DNA of 64,000 nt from an uncultured Bacteroidaceae bacterium (GCA_905234605.1 CAJOIE010000004.1:111734-175733); one strand, 5' to 3'. Shown: positions 38,315-48,767, numbered from the stretch's first letter. The notes: a model not told the origin generated them from the sequence alone. A program made the numbers and translations.

Positions 38315-39142
38315 ATGGCAGTACGTAAATTAAAGCCCACGACACCGGGCCAAAGACATAAGATTATAGGTACCTTCGAAGAGATTACTGCATCTGTACC
38401 TGAGAAGTCTCTCACTTATGGCAAGCGCTCCACTGGAGGCCGCAACAACGTCGGTAAGATGACGGTGCGATACATCGGTGGAGGTCACAAGCGCAAGTTC
38501 CGCTTCATTGACTTCAAGCGAGAGAAAGATGGTGTTCCAGCAGTAGTGAAGACCATAGAGTACGATCCCAACCGCTCGGCTCGTATAGCATTGCTCTTCT
38601 ATGCTGATGGCGAAAAGCGTTATATTATCGCTCCTAACGGACTGAAGGTCGGCCAGACACTCATGTCCGGCTCTGAAGCTGCTCCCGAGGTAGGTAATGC
38701 CCTCCCTCTGCAGAATATCCCCGTGGGTACGGTGATACATAATATCGAGCTACGCCCAGGTCAGGGCGCACTGCTGGTGCGTTCTGCTGGCAATTTCGCA
38801 CAGCTCACCTCTCGCGAAGGCCGTTATTGTGTCATCAAGCTTCCCTCGGGTGAGACCCGTAAGGTGCTCAGTGCATGTCGGGCAACCGTGGGTAGCGTGG
38901 GCAATAGCGACCATGCTCTGGAAGCATCAGGCAAGGCCGGACGTAGCCGCTGGCTCGGTCGTCGTCCTCACAACCGCGGTGTAGTGATGAACCCGCACGA
39001 TCACCCGATGGGTGGTGGCGAAGGCCGCCAGAGCGGTGGACATCCGCGCTCACGCAAGGGCCTGTATTCGAAGGGTCTCAAGACACGTGCTCCGAAGAAG
39101 CAGTCTAACAAGTATATCATCGAGAGAGCTAACAAGAAGTAA
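38315..39142 (+). CDS. rplB: 50S ribosomal protein L2
   Basis: 275 residues. L2 bridges the subunits and supports the peptidyl-transferase centre. The most conserved part is present near the C-terminus: [17 protein letters not shown] followed by HPRSRKG; a methionine replaces the second histidine of the DHPHGGGEG form found in proteobacteria. It ends 25 bases before rpsS. Confidence 0.98.
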   Translation: MAVRKLKPTTPGQRHKIIGTFEEITASVPEKSLTYGKRSTGGRNNVGKMTVRYIGGGHKRKFRFIDFKREKDGVPAVVKTIEYDPNRSARIALLFYADGEKRYIIAPNGLKVGQTLMSGSEAAPEVGNALPLQNIPVGTVIHNIELRPGQGALLVRSAGNFAQLTSREGRYCVIKLPSGETRKVLSACRATVGSVGNSDHALEASGKAGRSRWLGRRPHNRGVVMNPHDHPMGGGEGRQSGGHPRSRKGLYSKGLKTRAPKKQSNKYIIERANKK

Positions 39143-39167
39143 TCACGATTAACTGAAGATATCCATT

Positions 39168-39437
39168 ATGAGTCGTTCACTTAAGAAAGGTCCATATATA
39201 GCAGTTAGCCTCGAGAAGAAAGTGCTTGCTATGAATGAGAGTGGCAAGAAGAATGTCGTAAAGACATGGGCACGTGCTTCCATGATTAGCCCTGACTTCG
39301 TGGGCCACACGATAGCTGTTCACAATGGCAATAAGTTCATACCCGTCTACGTCACCGAGAATATGGTTGGCCATAAGCTCGGCGAGTTCGCACCCACCCG
39401 TAAGTTCGGTGGCCATGCTGGACAGAAGAAGAAGTAA
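39168..39437 (+). CDS. rpsS: 30S ribosomal protein S19
   Basis: 89 residues; sits in the head of the small subunit with S13. Family phrases: [11 protein letters not shown] at the start, [21 protein letters not shown] and [17 protein letters not shown] at the end. 46 bases before rplV. Confidence 0.97.
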   Translation: MSRSLKKGPYIAVSLEKKVLAMNESGKKNVVKTWARASMISPDFVGHTIAVHNGNKFIPVYVTENMVGHKLGEFAPTRKFGGHAGQKKK

Positions 39438-39483
39438 ACTGGGTCTTTTGCTCACATACGGAATAATATAGAGTAATAATATA

Positions 39484-39882
39484 ATGGGAAAAAGAAAAAG
39501 ATTAGCAGCTGAAGCTCGCAAGGCTGCTCTCAAGACCCAGTATTTTGCAAAGGCTAACGACGTACCCTCTTCACCACGTAAGATGCGCTATGTGGTTGAT
39601 TTGATTCGTGGTATGGAGGTCAACCGCGCGCTGGCCACTTTGCATTTCAACAAGAAGGCAGCAGCTGCCGATGTGGAGAAACTGCTTCGCTCTGCCATTG
39701 CCAACTGGGAACAGAAGAACGAGCGTAAAGCCGAAGACGGTGAGTTGGTAGTTTCGCGAGTATTCGTCGATGAAGGCGCTACACTGAAGCGTATGCGTCC
39801 TGCACCTCAGGGACGCGGGTATCGTATCCGCAAGCGTAGTAACCACGTCACGTTGTTCGTCGACACTAAAACAAACGATTAA
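39484..39882 (+). CDS. rplV: 50S ribosomal protein L22
   Basis: 132 residues. L22 spans the large subunit and lines the exit tunnel through its beta-hairpin, here around [19 protein letters not shown]. The N-terminal lead [20 protein letters not shown] is a little longer than in E. coli, as usual in this phylum. 11 bases before rpsC. Confidence 0.97.
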   Translation: MGKRKRLAAEARKAALKTQYFAKANDVPSSPRKMRYVVDLIRGMEVNRALATLHFNKKAAAADVEKLLRSAIANWEQKNERKAEDGELVVSRVFVDEGATLKRMRPAPQGRGYRIRKRSNHVTLFVDTKTND

Positions 39883-39893
39883 TCAGAAGCACT

Positions 39894-40628
39894 ATGGGAC
39901 AGAAAGTTAATCCTATTAGCAACCGTCTTGGCATCGTACGTGGTTGGGATTCTAACTGGTATGGTGGCAAGAACTTCGGCGAATCAATCCTTGAGGACAG
40001 CAAGATACGCAAGTATCTTCAGGTGCGCCTCGGCGATGCGAGCATCTCACGCATCGTCATAGAGCGCACACTCAAGCTCGTGACTATCACTATCTGCACG
40101 TCACGTCCGGGTCTAATCATTGGTAAGGGCGGAGAAAAGGTTGATGCTCTCAAGAAAGAGCTCAAGAAGATTACGGACAAGGATATTCAGATTAACATCT
40201 TTGAGGTAAAGAAGCCCGACCTCGATGCAAACATTGTTGGAGCCAACATTGCAAAGCAGGTGGAGGGCAAGATTGCTTACCGCCGTGCCATCAAGATGGC
40301 CATCGCTAACTCGATGCGGGCAGGGGCCGAAGGTATCAAGGTGCTGATTTCCGGCCGACTCAATGGCGCAGAAATAGCGCGTTCAGAGATGTTCAAGGAG
40401 GGCCGTACTCCTCTTCATACCTTCCGAGCCGATATTGACTACTGCCAGACAGAGGCTCTTACTAAGGTCGGTCTCCTCGGTATTAAGGTGTGGATTTGCC
40501 GCGGTGAGGTCTATGGCAAAAAGGATCTTGCACCCAACTTCACCCAGCAGAAGGACAATGGCCGTTTCGGCGGCAATGACCGTGGCGGTCGTCGCGGTCC
40601 CCGTCGGCCCCGGAGCAACAACCGTTAA
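39894..40628 (+). CDS. rpsC: 30S ribosomal protein S3
   Basis: 244 residues. S3 forms part of the mRNA entry tunnel. The KH-domain motif is present ([20 protein letters not shown]). The C-terminal 25 residues are an arginine/glycine-rich tail ([15 protein letters not shown]), longer than in E. coli. 21 bases before rplP. Confidence 0.97.
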   Translation: MGQKVNPISNRLGIVRGWDSNWYGGKNFGESILEDSKIRKYLQVRLGDASISRIVIERTLKLVTITICTSRPGLIIGKGGEKVDALKKELKKITDKDIQINIFEVKKPDLDANIVGANIAKQVEGKIAYRRAIKMAIANSMRAGAEGIKVLISGRLNGAEIARSEMFKEGRTPLHTFRADIDYCQTEALTKVGLLGIKVWICRGEVYGKKDLAPNFTQQKDNGRFGGNDRGGRRGPRRPRSNNR

Positions 40629-40649
40629 ACCTAAAGAGACAACACAACA

Positions 40650-41075
40650 ATGTTACAGCCTAAAAGAACTAAATACAGAAGACCTCAAAAAGGCCGTTGC
40701 AAGGGTAACGCACAGCGTGGCAACCAACTGGCCTTTGGCTCTTTTGGCATAAAGAGCCTGGATACACACTGGATAACAGGTCGCCAGATTGAAGCTGCCC
40801 GTGTCGCTGTGACACGTTACATGCAGCGTGAAGGACAAGTCTGGATCCGCATTTTCCCGGACAAGCCTATCACAAAGAAGCCGGCAGATGTGCGTATGGG
40901 TAAGGGTAAGGGTGACCCCGTGGGGTATGTCTTTCCCATCACCCCAGGCCGCATAATTTTTGAGGTTGAGGGCGTCCCCTACGAGACAGCCAAGGAGGCT
41001 CTGCGTCTTGCCGCACAGAAGCTCCCTGTGACCACGAAATTCATTGTTAGAAGAGACTACGATAAAAACGCGTGA
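40650..41075 (+). CDS. rplP: 50S ribosomal protein L16
   Basis: 141 residues, start [16 protein letters not shown]16 positions the A-site tRNA in the large subunit. Family phrases: [51 protein letters not shown]. The stop is 2 bases before rpmC. Confidence 0.97.
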   Translation: MLQPKRTKYRRPQKGRCKGNAQRGNQLAFGSFGIKSLDTHWITGRQIEAARVAVTRYMQREGQVWIRIFPDKPITKKPADVRMGKGKGDPVGYVFPITPGRIIFEVEGVPYETAKEALRLAAQKLPVTTKFIVRRDYDKNA

Positions 41076-41077
41076 GT

Positions 41078-41272
41078 ATGAAGACAGCTGAAATCCGTGC
41101 TCTTACTGTAGAAGAGCTGAAAGAGAAGATTGATACGGCAAAGGCGCAATACGATCAGATGTTGCTCAATCATGCCGTTTCTCCGCTGGAAAATCCTTCC
41201 GAGATAAAGAAGGCACGTCGTGAAATCGCACGCCTTAAAACAATCCTCGTGGAGAAGTCCAATGCTAATTAA
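41078..41272 (+). CDS. rpmC: 50S ribosomal protein L29
   Basis: 64 residues from ATG 41078; a GTG at 41072 overlapping the rplP stop would add two residues. A small helical protein near the tunnel exit: [20 protein letters not shown] and the second helix [17 protein letters not shown]. 14 bases before the chosen rpsQ start. Confidence 0.95.
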   Translation: MKTAEIRALTVEELKEKIDTAKAQYDQMLLNHAVSPLENPSEIKKARREIARLKTILVEKSNAN

Positions 41273-41286
41273 TAATGGTCTTAGAC

Positions 41287-41544
41287 ATGGAAGCCAGAAA
41301 CTTAAGAAAGACAAGAACCGGTGTTGTCATCAGCGACAAGATGGATAAGACCATTGTGGTAGCTGCCAAGTACAAGGAGAGACACCCGATTTACGGTAAA
41401 TTCGTCTCCAAGACGAAGAAGTACCATGCTCACGATGAGAAGAATGACTGTTGCAAGGGTGACACCGTGCTCATCATGGAAACCCGTCCTCTGAGCAAGA
41501 CAAAGAGATGGAGAGTAGTAGAAATCGTTGAAAGAGCTAAGTAA
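41287..41544 (+). CDS. rpsQ: 30S ribosomal protein S17
   Basis: 85 residues from ATG 41287 ([14 protein letters not shown]), the normal family start; an ATG-less extension to 41275 is rejected. S17 is an OB-fold protein binding early to the 5' domain of 16S rRNA. Family phrase: [20 protein letters not shown]. 3 bases before rplN. Confidence 0.96.
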   Translation: MEARNLRKTRTGVVISDKMDKTIVVAAKYKERHPIYGKFVSKTKKYHAHDEKNDCCKGDTVLIMETRPLSKTKRWRVVEIVERAK

Positions 41545-41547
41545 GTT

Positions 41548-41913
41548 ATGATACAGGCTGAATCAAGATTAGTCGTAGCAGACAATAGTGGAGCCAAGGA
41601 GTGCCTTTGCATCAGGGTTCTTGGTGGCACCAAGCGTCGCTATGCAACTGTGGGAGATGTGATAGTCGTTGCTGTGAAGAGCGTTATCCCCTCCAGTGAT
41701 ATTAAGAAGGGTGCTGTGTCAAAGGCTCTAATCGTCCGTACAAGCAAGGAAGTCCGCCGTGCCGACGGCTCCTACATACGCTTCGACGATAATGCCTGCG
41801 TACTGTTGAATAATGCCGGTGAGCTTCGCGGAAGCCGCATCTTCGGTCCTGTAGCCCGTGAGTTGCGTGCAGCCAACATGAAGGTTGTGTCACTTGCACC
41901 CGAGGTTCTTTAA
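41548..41913 (+). CDS. rplN: 50S ribosomal protein L14
   Basis: 121 residues, start [19 protein letters not shown]14 contacts the small subunit at bridge B8 and binds RsfS. The conserved end [13 protein letters not shown] is intact. 23 bases before rplX; conventionally the first gene of the spc group. Confidence 0.97.
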   Translation: MIQAESRLVVADNSGAKECLCIRVLGGTKRRYATVGDVIVVAVKSVIPSSDIKKGAVSKALIVRTSKEVRRADGSYIRFDDNACVLLNNAGELRGSRIFGPVARELRAANMKVVSLAPEVL

Positions 41914-41936
41914 TCCCCAAGAAGTATACCAATACA

Positions 41937-42257
41937 ATGGCTAAGTTACATATCAAGAAAGGCGATACCGTGATGGTCCTTGCAGGCAACAGCAAAGGCC
42001 AGAGCGGCAAGGTGCTCAAGGTGCTCGTGAAGGAGCAGCGCGCCATCGTCGAGGGCCTGAACAAGGTCCACAAGAGCCAGAAACCCTCCGCTAAGTTCCC
42101 CCAGGGTGGTATAGTGGAGCAGGAGGCTCCCATCCACATTTCAAACTTGAATGTGGTTGATCCAAAGGAAGGCAAACCCACTCGCATTGGTCGTCGTCGC
42201 AATGCCGACGGTAAGCTGGTGCGCTATGCAAAAAAATCAGGAGAGGAGATTAAGTAA
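41937..42257 (+). CDS. rplX: 50S ribosomal protein L24
   Basis: 106 residues. An assembly-initiating KOW-domain protein: [20 protein letters not shown] at 7-26, then [14 protein letters not shown] and [19 protein letters not shown]. Its stop codon overlaps the rplE start by one base (TAATG), so the two genes are translationally coupled. Confidence 0.97.
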   Translation: MAKLHIKKGDTVMVLAGNSKGQSGKVLKVLVKEQRAIVEGLNKVHKSQKPSAKFPQGGIVEQEAPIHISNLNVVDPKEGKPTRIGRRRNADGKLVRYAKKSGEEIK

Positions 42258-42811
42258 TGGCAAACACAGCAAGATTGAAGCAGGAATATGCTGAGCGCAT
42301 AGCTCCTGCGCTGAAAGAGAAGTTCGGCTACTCATCAGCTATGCAGATCCCTGTCCTGAAGAAGATTGTCATCAATCAGGGTCTTGGCATAGCCACTGCC
42401 GACAAGAAGATTATTGACGTCGCCCTCAACGAGCTTACGGCCATCACTGGTCAGAAGGCTGTCGCAACCATCTCCAAGAAGGACGTTGCCAACTTCAAGC
42501 TCCGCAAGAAGATGCCTATCGGTGTCATGGTGACACTGCGTCGTGAGCGCATGTATGAGTTCCTTGAGAAGCTTGTGAAGGTGGCTCTGCCCCGTATACG
42601 AGACTTCAAGGGCATCGAAGGTAAGCTCGACGGTCGTGGCAACTACACCCTCGGTATTCAGGAGCAGATAATCTTCCCTGAGATAAACATTGACGCCATA
42701 GACCGTATCGTGGGTATGAATATCACATTCGTAACCACAGCACAGACCGACGAGGAAGGCTTCGCCCTCCTTAAGGAGTTCGGTCTGCCATTCAAGAACT
42801 CTAAAAAGTAA
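42257..42811 (+). CDS. rplE: 50S ribosomal protein L5
   Basis: 184 residues. L5 binds 5S rRNA and the P-site tRNA. Family phrases: [37 protein letters not shown] and [16 protein letters not shown]. It starts within the last base of rplX and ends 8 bases before rpsN. Confidence 0.97.
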   Translation: MANTARLKQEYAERIAPALKEKFGYSSAMQIPVLKKIVINQGLGIATADKKIIDVALNELTAITGQKAVATISKKDVANFKLRKKMPIGVMVTLRRERMYEFLEKLVKVALPRIRDFKGIEGKLDGRGNYTLGIQEQIIFPEINIDAIDRIVGMNITFVTTAQTDEEGFALLKEFGLPFKNSKK

Positions 42812-42819
42812 TCAAGAGT

Positions 42820-43119
42820 ATGGCAAAAGAATCAATGAAGGCTCGTGAGGTAAAGCGGGCAAAGCTCGTTGCCAAGTATGCGGCCAAGCGTGCAGCTCTG
42901 AAGAAGATTGTCAACACGGGTGATCCCGTGGATGCTTTCGAGGCAGCACAGAAGCTCCAGAGCATACCTCGTAACGCCAACCCCATCCGCCTGCACAACC
43001 GCTGCAAGATAACTGGACGTCCCAAGGGCTATATCCGCCAGTTCGGTATCTCCCGTATCCAGTTCCGTGAGATGGCCTCTCAGGGTCTTATTCCGGGCGT
43101 GCGTAAGGCCAGCTGGTAA
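42820..43119 (+). CDS. rpsN: 30S ribosomal protein S14 (zinc-free type)
   Basis: 99 residues, the long form without the two CxxC zinc motifs; only one cysteine (NRCKITGRP) remains. Family phrases: [20 protein letters not shown] and the terminal [11 protein letters not shown]. The zinc-free form fits the zinc-free L36 in the same operon. 92 bases separate it from rpsH, the widest gap inside the spc group. Confidence 0.97.
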   Translation: MAKESMKAREVKRAKLVAKYAAKRAALKKIVNTGDPVDAFEAAQKLQSIPRNANPIRLHNRCKITGRPKGYIRQFGISRIQFREMASQGLIPGVRKASW

Positions 43120-43211
43120 TATTATGAGAGAGAGGGAGGTGCGAGTCCTCCCATACACATATTCATTTTAATATTGTCGGCAATGTGCCGATCAATTAAA
43201 ACATCATCACA

Positions 43212-43607
43212 ATGACAGATCCCATTGCAGATTACTTGACGCGCCTGCGCAATGCCATTATGGCAAAGCACAGAGTGGTAGAAATTCCCGCGTCTAATCT
43301 GAAGAAGGAGATCACCAAGATCCTCTTCGAGAAGGGCTACATCCTCAATTACAAGTTTGTTGAGGATGGTCCTCAGGGTACTATTAAGGTAGCCCTCAAA
43401 TATGATGCCGTCAACAAGGTTAACGCCATCAAGAAGCTAATCCGTGTGTCCCGCCCTGGTATGCGTAAGTATACAGGCTACAAGGACATGCCGCGTGTCA
43501 TCAACGGCCTCGGCATTGCTGTGATATCCACGTCTAAGGGTGTCATGACCAATAAGGAAGCTGCCGAGCAGAAGATAGGCGGGGAAGTCCTGTGCTATGT
43601 CTATTAA
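43212..43607 (+). CDS. rpsH: 30S ribosomal protein S8
   Basis: 131 residues, start MTDPIADYLTRLRNA. S8 is a primary 16S rRNA binder and, in E. coli, the repressor of the spc operon. The C-terminal GIAVISTSKGVMTNKEA phrase, which carries the RNA contacts, is intact. 18 bases before rplF. Confidence 0.97.
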   Translation: MTDPIADYLTRLRNAIMAKHRVVEIPASNLKKEITKILFEKGYILNYKFVEDGPQGTIKVALKYDAVNKVNAIKKLIRVSRPGMRKYTGYKDMPRVINGLGIAVISTSKGVMTNKEAAEQKIGGEVLCYVY

Positions 43608-43625
43608 TTTAATGGAGGACTAATC

Positions 43626-44207
43626 ATGTCAAGAATAGGTAAATTGCCCATAAACATCCCAGCAGGTGTTGAGATTTCCATTGACGGCAACGTTGTTACT
43701 GTCAAAGGCAAGGAGGGTGTTTTAACCCAAGAGGTTAATCCTTCCATCAAGGTTAATTACGACAAAGAAAAGGCAGAACTGACATTTGAGGTTGATGAGG
43801 GCTACGACCCCATCAATGTGTCCCTCAAGCAGAAGCAGGCCTACCATGGTCTCTATCGTGCTCTCATCCACAACATGGTCGTGGGTGTCAGTGAGGGCTA
43901 CACCAAGCAGATGGAGCTTGTTGGTGTAGGCTACCGTGTGAGCAACAAGGGCAACCTTGTTGAGTTCACGCTCGGCTATACCCACAGCATCTTCATCCAG
44001 TTGCCACAGGAAATCAAGGTCGAGACAAAATCTGAGCGTAACCAGAACCCTCAGATCATTCTCAAGTCTTGCGACAAGCAGCTCCTTGGCCAAGTATGTG
44101 CAAAGATTCGCTCTTTCCGTAAGCCTGAGCCTTACAAGGGCAAGGGTATCCTGTTCGTCGGTGAGCAGATACGCAGGAAGTCCGGTAAGTCAGCTGGTGC
44201 TAAGTAA
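43626..44207 (+). CDS. rplF: 50S ribosomal protein L6
   Basis: 193 residues. L6 sits near the factor-binding site. Two repeats of the same fold are visible; family phrases MSRIGKLPINIPAGV, ELVGVGYRV and the C-terminal EPYKGKGILFVGEQIRRKSGK. A real Shine-Dalgarno site, GGAGG at 43614-43618, lies 7 bases before the start, which is unusual for this phylum. Confidence 0.97.
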   Translation: MSRIGKLPINIPAGVEISIDGNVVTVKGKEGVLTQEVNPSIKVNYDKEKAELTFEVDEGYDPINVSLKQKQAYHGLYRALIHNMVVGVSEGYTKQMELVGVGYRVSNKGNLVEFTLGYTHSIFIQLPQEIKVETKSERNQNPQIILKSCDKQLLGQVCAKIRSFRKPEPYKGKGILFVGEQIRRKSGKSAGAK

Positions 44208-44225
44208 CTCTAAAAACGCGTAATC

Positions 44226-44567
44226 ATGACAACGAAGATAGAAAGACGAATCAAGATTAAGTACAGAGTTCGTAATAAGATTTCTGGCACTGCAGAGCGC
44301 CCCCGCATGTCGGTGTTCCGCAGTAACAAGCAGATATACGTTCAAGTCATCAACGATGAGACCGGCCGCACACTTGTTGCAGCATCCTCTCTTGGCATGG
44401 AAGCATGTCCCAAGAAGGAACAGGCAGCCAAGGTCGGCGAAATCATCGCAGCCAAAGCCCTGGAGGCAGGTATCACCGCAGTGGTCTTCGACCGCAACGG
44501 ATACCTCTACCATGGCCGTGTTAAGGAAGTTGCAGACGCAGCACGTAAAGGTGGACTTAAATTCTAA
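44226..44567 (+). CDS. rplR: 50S ribosomal protein L18
   Basis: 113 residues. L18 binds 5S rRNA. Family phrases: [38 protein letters not shown] and the end [20 protein letters not shown]. 18 bases after rplF and 5 before rpsE. Confidence 0.97.
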   Translation: MTTKIERRIKIKYRVRNKISGTAERPRMSVFRSNKQIYVQVINDETGRTLVAASSLGMEACPKKEQAAKVGEIIAAKALEAGITAVVFDRNGYLYHGRVKEVADAARKGGLKF

Positions 44568-44572
44568 TCATT

Positions 44573-45085
44573 ATGGCAATCAAGAATGTAAAGATCAATA
44601 GCGATGTGGAATTGAAGGACCGCCTTGTAGCTATCAATCGTGTTACTAAGGTAACTAAGGGTGGCCGCACGTTCACATTTGCAGCAATCGTGGTAGTCGG
44701 CGATGGCAAGGGCATCATCGGCTATGGTCTTGGCAAGGCTGGCGAAGTGACAGCTGCTATAGCCAAGGGCGTTGAGGCAGCCAAGAAGAACCTCGTTCAG
44801 GTGCCTGTCATCAAGGGCACAGTTCCCCATGAGCAGGCAGCCAAGTTCGGCGGTGCAGATGTCCTCATCATGCCCGCTTCAACCGGTACCGGTGTCGTGG
44901 CCGGCGGTGCCATGCGCGCCGTCCTTGAGAGCGTGGGCATAACCGATTGCCTGGCCAAGTCGAAGGGCTCTTCCAACCCTCACAACTTGGTTAAGGCTAC
45001 TATCGCTGCTCTTGCCGAGATGCGCGATGCCCGCCAGATAGCCCAGAACCGCGGTGTGAGTGTAGAAAAAGTGTTCAGAGGTTAA
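44573..45085 (+). CDS. rpsE: 30S ribosomal protein S5
   Basis: 170 residues. S5 acts in decoding fidelity and unwinding of mRNA at the entry site. The double-stranded-RNA-binding-like N-terminal domain has [20 protein letters not shown]; the C-terminal domain has [18 protein letters not shown] and [19 protein letters not shown]. 18 bases before rpmD. Confidence 0.97.
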   Translation: MAIKNVKINSDVELKDRLVAINRVTKVTKGGRTFTFAAIVVVGDGKGIIGYGLGKAGEVTAAIAKGVEAAKKNLVQVPVIKGTVPHEQAAKFGGADVLIMPASTGTGVVAGGAMRAVLESVGITDCLAKSKGSSNPHNLVKATIAALAEMRDARQIAQNRGVSVEKVFRG

Positions 45086-45103
45086 ACAAAGGAGGTAACA
45101 GAC

Positions 45104-45280
45104 ATGGCAACAATCAAAGTAAAGCAAGTGAAGAGCCGTATCGGCGCCCCCCTCTATCAGAAGCGTACTCTCGACTCTATGGGACTCCGTAAGCTCAACC
45201 ATGTTGTTGAGCTGGAGGATAATCCATCCGTGCGCGGACAGATACAGACCGTACATCACCTTGTGAAGGTTATAGGTTAA
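45104..45280 (+). CDS. rpmD: 50S ribosomal protein L30
   Basis: 58 residues, [16 protein letters not shown] onwards, ending HHLVKVIG. It has the family phrases [17 protein letters not shown] and [14 protein letters not shown]. The gene lies exactly where rpmD is expected, between rpsE and rplO. A canonical Shine-Dalgarno site GGAGG at 45091-45095 is 8 bases before the start. Confidence 0.95.
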   Translation: MATIKVKQVKSRIGAPLYQKRTLDSMGLRKLNHVVELEDNPSVRGQIQTVHHLVKVIG

Positions 45281-45321
45281 AGTGCAACCTCAGTAATCAA
45301 CAGAATAATTGGTTTACGCAT

Positions 45322-45765
45322 ATGAAACTACATACATTGACACCAGCAGCTGGCGCAACAAAGAGCCGCAAGAGAATAGGCCGTGGTCCGGGTTCAGGAC
45401 GCGGAGGCACTTCTACGCGTGGCCATAAGGGTGCAAAGGCTCGCTCCGGCTATAAGAAGAAGATAGGCTTCGAGGGTGGCCAGATGCCTCTGCAGCGTCG
45501 CCTCCCCAAATTCGGCTTCAAGAACATCAACCGTAAGGAGTACGAGCCCATCAATCTCCTTGTCCTTCAGAAGCTCGCTGACGGCGGCTTGACCAAGATT
45601 GGTCCTGCCGAACTTGTCAGTGCAGGCTATGTGAAGGCTGGCGAGTTGGTGAAGGTGCTTGGCAAGGGCGAACTCACTGCCAAGGTGGAGGTCGAGGCCA
45701 ACGCTTTCTCAAAGAGCGCTGAAGCAGCCATCACGGCTGCCGGTGGCACCGCCACAACCCTGTAA
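45322..45765 (+). CDS. rplO: 50S ribosomal protein L15
   Basis: 147 residues. A late-assembly protein whose N-terminal extension enters the rRNA core: [20 protein letters not shown]. Further phrases [18 protein letters not shown] and [16 protein letters not shown]. 26 bases before secY. Confidence 0.97.
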   Translation: MKLHTLTPAAGATKSRKRIGRGPGSGRGGTSTRGHKGAKARSGYKKKIGFEGGQMPLQRRLPKFGFKNINRKEYEPINLLVLQKLADGGLTKIGPAELVSAGYVKAGELVKVLGKGELTAKVEVEANAFSKSAEAAITAAGGTATTL

Positions 45766-45791
45766 GCTGCAACATCGATTTCTTTCACGAC

Positions 45792-47132
45792 ATGAAGAAG
45801 TTTTTTGCAACACTGAAGAACATATGGCTGATTGAGGACCTTCGCATGAAGATCCTCATCACCATAGGTTTTGCCGCCATCTACCGTTTTGGTTCCTTTG
45901 TTGTCTTGCCGGGCATCAATCCCAACCATCTGGTAGCATTGCGCGAGCAGACCAGCGAAGGTCTGATGAGCCTTCTTAACATGTTCTCTGGAGGTGCGTT
46001 CTCCAACGCATCTATCTTTGCGTTGGGTATCATGCCCTATATCACAGCCTCCATCGTCATCCAGCTGTTAGCTGTTGCTGTACCTCATTTCCAGAAGATG
46101 CAGCGTGAGGGCGAGAGCGGCCGTCGCAAGATCAATCAGTACACCCGCTATCTGACCATCTTTATCCTCTTCTTCCAGGCTCCTGGTTATCTGGCTAATC
46201 TGCGTCATTTGGCCGGTGGGGCTCTCAGTCCTTCCATCGGCTGGACCTCATTCATGATTACGTCCACTGTCATCCTTGCTGCCGGCAGCATGTTCATCCT
46301 CTGGTTGGGCGAGCGCATCACAGACAAGGGCATCGGCAATGGTGTCTCCATGATAATCATGCTTGGTATCATTGCCCGTCTGCCTCAGGCTTTCGGACAA
46401 GAAGCTGTGAGCAGGCTGAACAACCTCAGCGGCGGTGGTCTTGTGATGTTCCTCGTAGAGCTTGTGATACTGTTCCTCGTCGTCATCGCTGCCATCATGC
46501 TTGTCCAGGCCACCCGCAAGGTGCCTGTCCAGTATGCCAAGCGTGTGCAGGGTGGGCAGGCCATAGGTGGTGCACGTCAGTACATTCCCTTGAAGCTCTT
46601 TGCAGCCAATGTGATGCCTATCATCTTTGCTCAGGCAATCATGTTCCTGCCCATCACATTGTTGCAGGCATTCAGCGATGGTCAGAACCCCAGTCCTGTG
46701 CTCATGGCATTGTCCAATCACACCAGCTGGGCATATAACATAGTCTTCGCTGTGCTCATCATAGTCTTCACCTATCTCTACACGGCAATCACCATGAACC
46801 CCGTCCAGATGGCCGAAGACCTGAAACGCAACAATGGCTTCATCCCAGGCTACCGTCCTGGCAAGGATACAGCCGACTTCATAGACAACGTGATGTCTCA
46901 CCTCACGCTTCCGGGCTCCATCTTCCTGGCGTTCATTGCCTGTATGCCTGCTTTTGCCGGTCTCCTCAATGTCACCCAGGAGTTTGCTCAGTTCTTCGGA
47001 GGCACATCATTGCTCATCCTTGTTGGTGTAGTGCTCGACACTCTCCAGCAGATTGAGAGCCACTTGCTCATGCGCCACTACGACGGTCTCCTTGAGTCCG
47101 GCCGTATCCGTGGCCGCAGCGGTTCGTACTAA
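45792..47132 (+). CDS. secY: Preprotein translocase subunit SecY
   Basis: 446 residues, inner-membrane channel of the Sec pathway with ten helices. Family phrases: RFGSFVVLPGINPN after helix 1, the plug-region NMFSGGAFSNASIFALGIMPYITASI, and GIGNGVSMIIMLGI. It ends in RIRGRSGSY. Typical place inside the spc group; adk, which follows secY in some bacteria, is absent and map comes next. Confidence 0.97.
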   Translation: MKKFFATLKNIWLIEDLRMKILITIGFAAIYRFGSFVVLPGINPNHLVALREQTSEGLMSLLNMFSGGAFSNASIFALGIMPYITASIVIQLLAVAVPHFQKMQREGESGRRKINQYTRYLTIFILFFQAPGYLANLRHLAGGALSPSIGWTSFMITSTVILAAGSMFILWLGERITDKGIGNGVSMIIMLGIIARLPQAFGQEAVSRLNNLSGGGLVMFLVELVILFLVVIAAIMLVQATRKVPVQYAKRVQGGQAIGGARQYIPLKLFAANVMPIIFAQAIMFLPITLLQAFSDGQNPSPVLMALSNHTSWAYNIVFAVLIIVFTYLYTAITMNPVQMAEDLKRNNGFIPGYRPGKDTADFIDNVMSHLTLPGSIFLAFIACMPAFAGLLNVTQEFAQFFGGTSLLILVGVVLDTLQQIESHLLMRHYDGLLESGRIRGRSGSY

Positions 47133-47150
47133 TGTGGAGCCAGTCTGAGC

Positions 47151-47939
47151 ATGATATATCTTAAGACGGAGGACGAGATAGAGCTTCTGCGGGCTGCCAA
47201 CCAGCTCGTCGCCCAGACGCTCACAGAGGTGGGCAAGGCAGTACGCCCGGGGGTGACCACGGCAGAGCTCAATACCATAGCCGACACCTTTATCCGTGAT
47301 CACGGTGCCGTTCCCACGTTCAAGGGCTTTCCCAATCCATACGGCGGCCCTTTCCCAGGCAGCATCTGTACATCAGTCAATGATGTAGTTGTCCATGGGG
47401 TTCCCGGGGACAGCGTGATACTCAAGGACGGCGACATCATCTCGGTCGATTGCGGCACGCTGCTCAACGGCTTCTGCGGCGACTCATGCTACACCTTCCG
47501 TGTCGGTGAAGTTGCTCCAGAGGTACAGCACCTGCTTGATACCACCAAGGCGGCCCTGTATAAGGGCATCGAAGCAGCCATCGTGGGACATCGCATCGGC
47601 GACATCGGTTACGCCGTCCAGTCGCACTGCGAGGCACAGGGATATGGTGTTGTCCGCGAGTTTGTCGGGCATGGCATCGGCCGTGAGATGCACGAGGATC
47701 CTCAGGTGCCCAACTACGGGCAGCGCGGTTCCGGCAAACAGATGCGCAACGGTCTGTGCATAGCCATCGAGCCCATGATAACAATGGGCACACGTGATGT
47801 CTACATGATGCCCGACCGATGGACAATCCGCACGCGTGACGGCAAGCCGGCAGCCCATTTCGAGCATACAATAGCTCTCCACAATGGCAAGGCCGACATC
47901 CTATCCTCCTTTGCTGCCATAGAGCAGCTCGGCCTTTAG
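47151..47939 (+). CDS. map: Methionine aminopeptidase type I
   Basis: 262 residues. A cytoplasmic metalloprotease that removes the initiator methionine. All five metal ligands are visible: Asp in SVDCGTLLNGFCGD (two aspartates), His in GHGIGREMHEDP, Glu in AIEPMITMG and Glu in HFEHTIAL. The substrate-binding His is in VVVHGVPGD. It lies 18 bases after secY. Confidence 0.97.
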   Translation: MIYLKTEDEIELLRAANQLVAQTLTEVGKAVRPGVTTAELNTIADTFIRDHGAVPTFKGFPNPYGGPFPGSICTSVNDVVVHGVPGDSVILKDGDIISVDCGTLLNGFCGDSCYTFRVGEVAPEVQHLLDTTKAALYKGIEAAIVGHRIGDIGYAVQSHCEAQGYGVVREFVGHGIGREMHEDPQVPNYGQRGSGKQMRNGLCIAIEPMITMGTRDVYMMPDRWTIRTRDGKPAAHFEHTIALHNGKADILSSFAAIEQLGL

Positions 47940-47980
47940 ACCTATCATCAACTCAGACTAAATAGAGAACAATCATCCAA

Positions 47981-48199
47981 ATGGCAAAACAGACCGCAAT
48001 AGAGCAAGACGGACAAATCATGGAGTCGCTCTCCAACGCGATGTTCCGCGTTGAGTTGGAGAACGGGCACCAGATAACCGCCCATATCTCAGGCAAGATG
48101 CGTATGCACTATATCAAGATCCTGCCTGGCGACAAGGTGAAGGTGGAGATGAGTCCCTACGACCTCTCAAAAGGCCGCATCGTATTCAGATACAAATAA
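47981..48199 (+). CDS. infA: Translation initiation factor IF-1
   Basis: 72 residues, one OB-fold. Family phrases: [40 protein letters not shown] and the end [11 protein letters not shown]. 18 bases before rpmJ. Confidence 0.97.
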   Translation: MAKQTAIEQDGQIMESLSNAMFRVELENGHQITAHISGKMRMHYIKILPGDKVKVEMSPYDLSKGRIVFRYK

Positions 48200-48217
48200 C
48201 AAAAAGCAAGATAGATA

Positions 48218-48334
48218 ATGAAAACAAGAGCATCACTCAAGAAGCGTACCCCCGACTGCAAGATAGTCCGTCGCAAGGGGCGTCTGTATGTAATCAACAA
48301 GAAGAACCCTAAGTTCAAGACACGTCAGGGTTAG
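48218..48334 (+). CDS. rpmJ: 50S ribosomal protein L36 (zinc-free type)
   Basis: 38 residues: begins [17 protein letters not shown], ends NPKFKTRQG. It is the Bacteroidetes form that lacks the full CCCH zinc ligand set; only one cysteine remains. It sits between infA and rpsM as expected. Confidence 0.95.
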   Translation: MKTRASLKKRTPDCKIVRRKGRLYVINKKNPKFKTRQG

Positions 48335-48373
48335 TCTCTTACTCACAATCCCGTAAACGAATAACATACATAT

Positions 48374-48754
48374 ATGGCAATAAGAATTGTAGGTGTCGAT
48401 TTGCCTCAGAACAAGCGAGGCGAGATCGCATTGACTTATGTCTACGGCATAGGTCGTAGCAGTGCAGGCCAGATACTTGCCAAGGCTGGCGTGGACAAGG
48501 ACATCAAGGTAAAGGACTGGACCGACGACCAGGCCGGTAAGATCCGTGAGGTCATCGCTGCTGAGTACAAGGTTGAAGGTGACCTCCGCTCGGAGATTGC
48601 CATGAACATCAAGCGCCTGATGGACATCGGCTGCTATCGTGGCGTGCGCCATCGTAATGGTCTTCCCGTCCGTGGTCAGAGCACCAAGAACAATGCCCGT
48701 ACACGTAAGGGCAAGAAGAAGACCGTTGCAAACAAGAAGAAGGCTACTAAATAA
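48374..48754 (+). CDS. rpsM: 30S ribosomal protein S13
   Basis: 126 residues. S13 contacts the P-site tRNA and the large subunit. Family phrases: [51 protein letters not shown] and the lysine-rich tail. First gene of the alpha group; 13 bases before rpsK. Confidence 0.97.
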   Translation: MAIRIVGVDLPQNKRGEIALTYVYGIGRSSAGQILAKAGVDKDIKVKDWTDDQAGKIREVIAAEYKVEGDLRSEIAMNIKRLMDIGCYRGVRHRNGLPVRGQSTKNNARTRKGKKKTVANKKKATK

Positions 48755-48767
48755 TCCAAGTTAAGAT

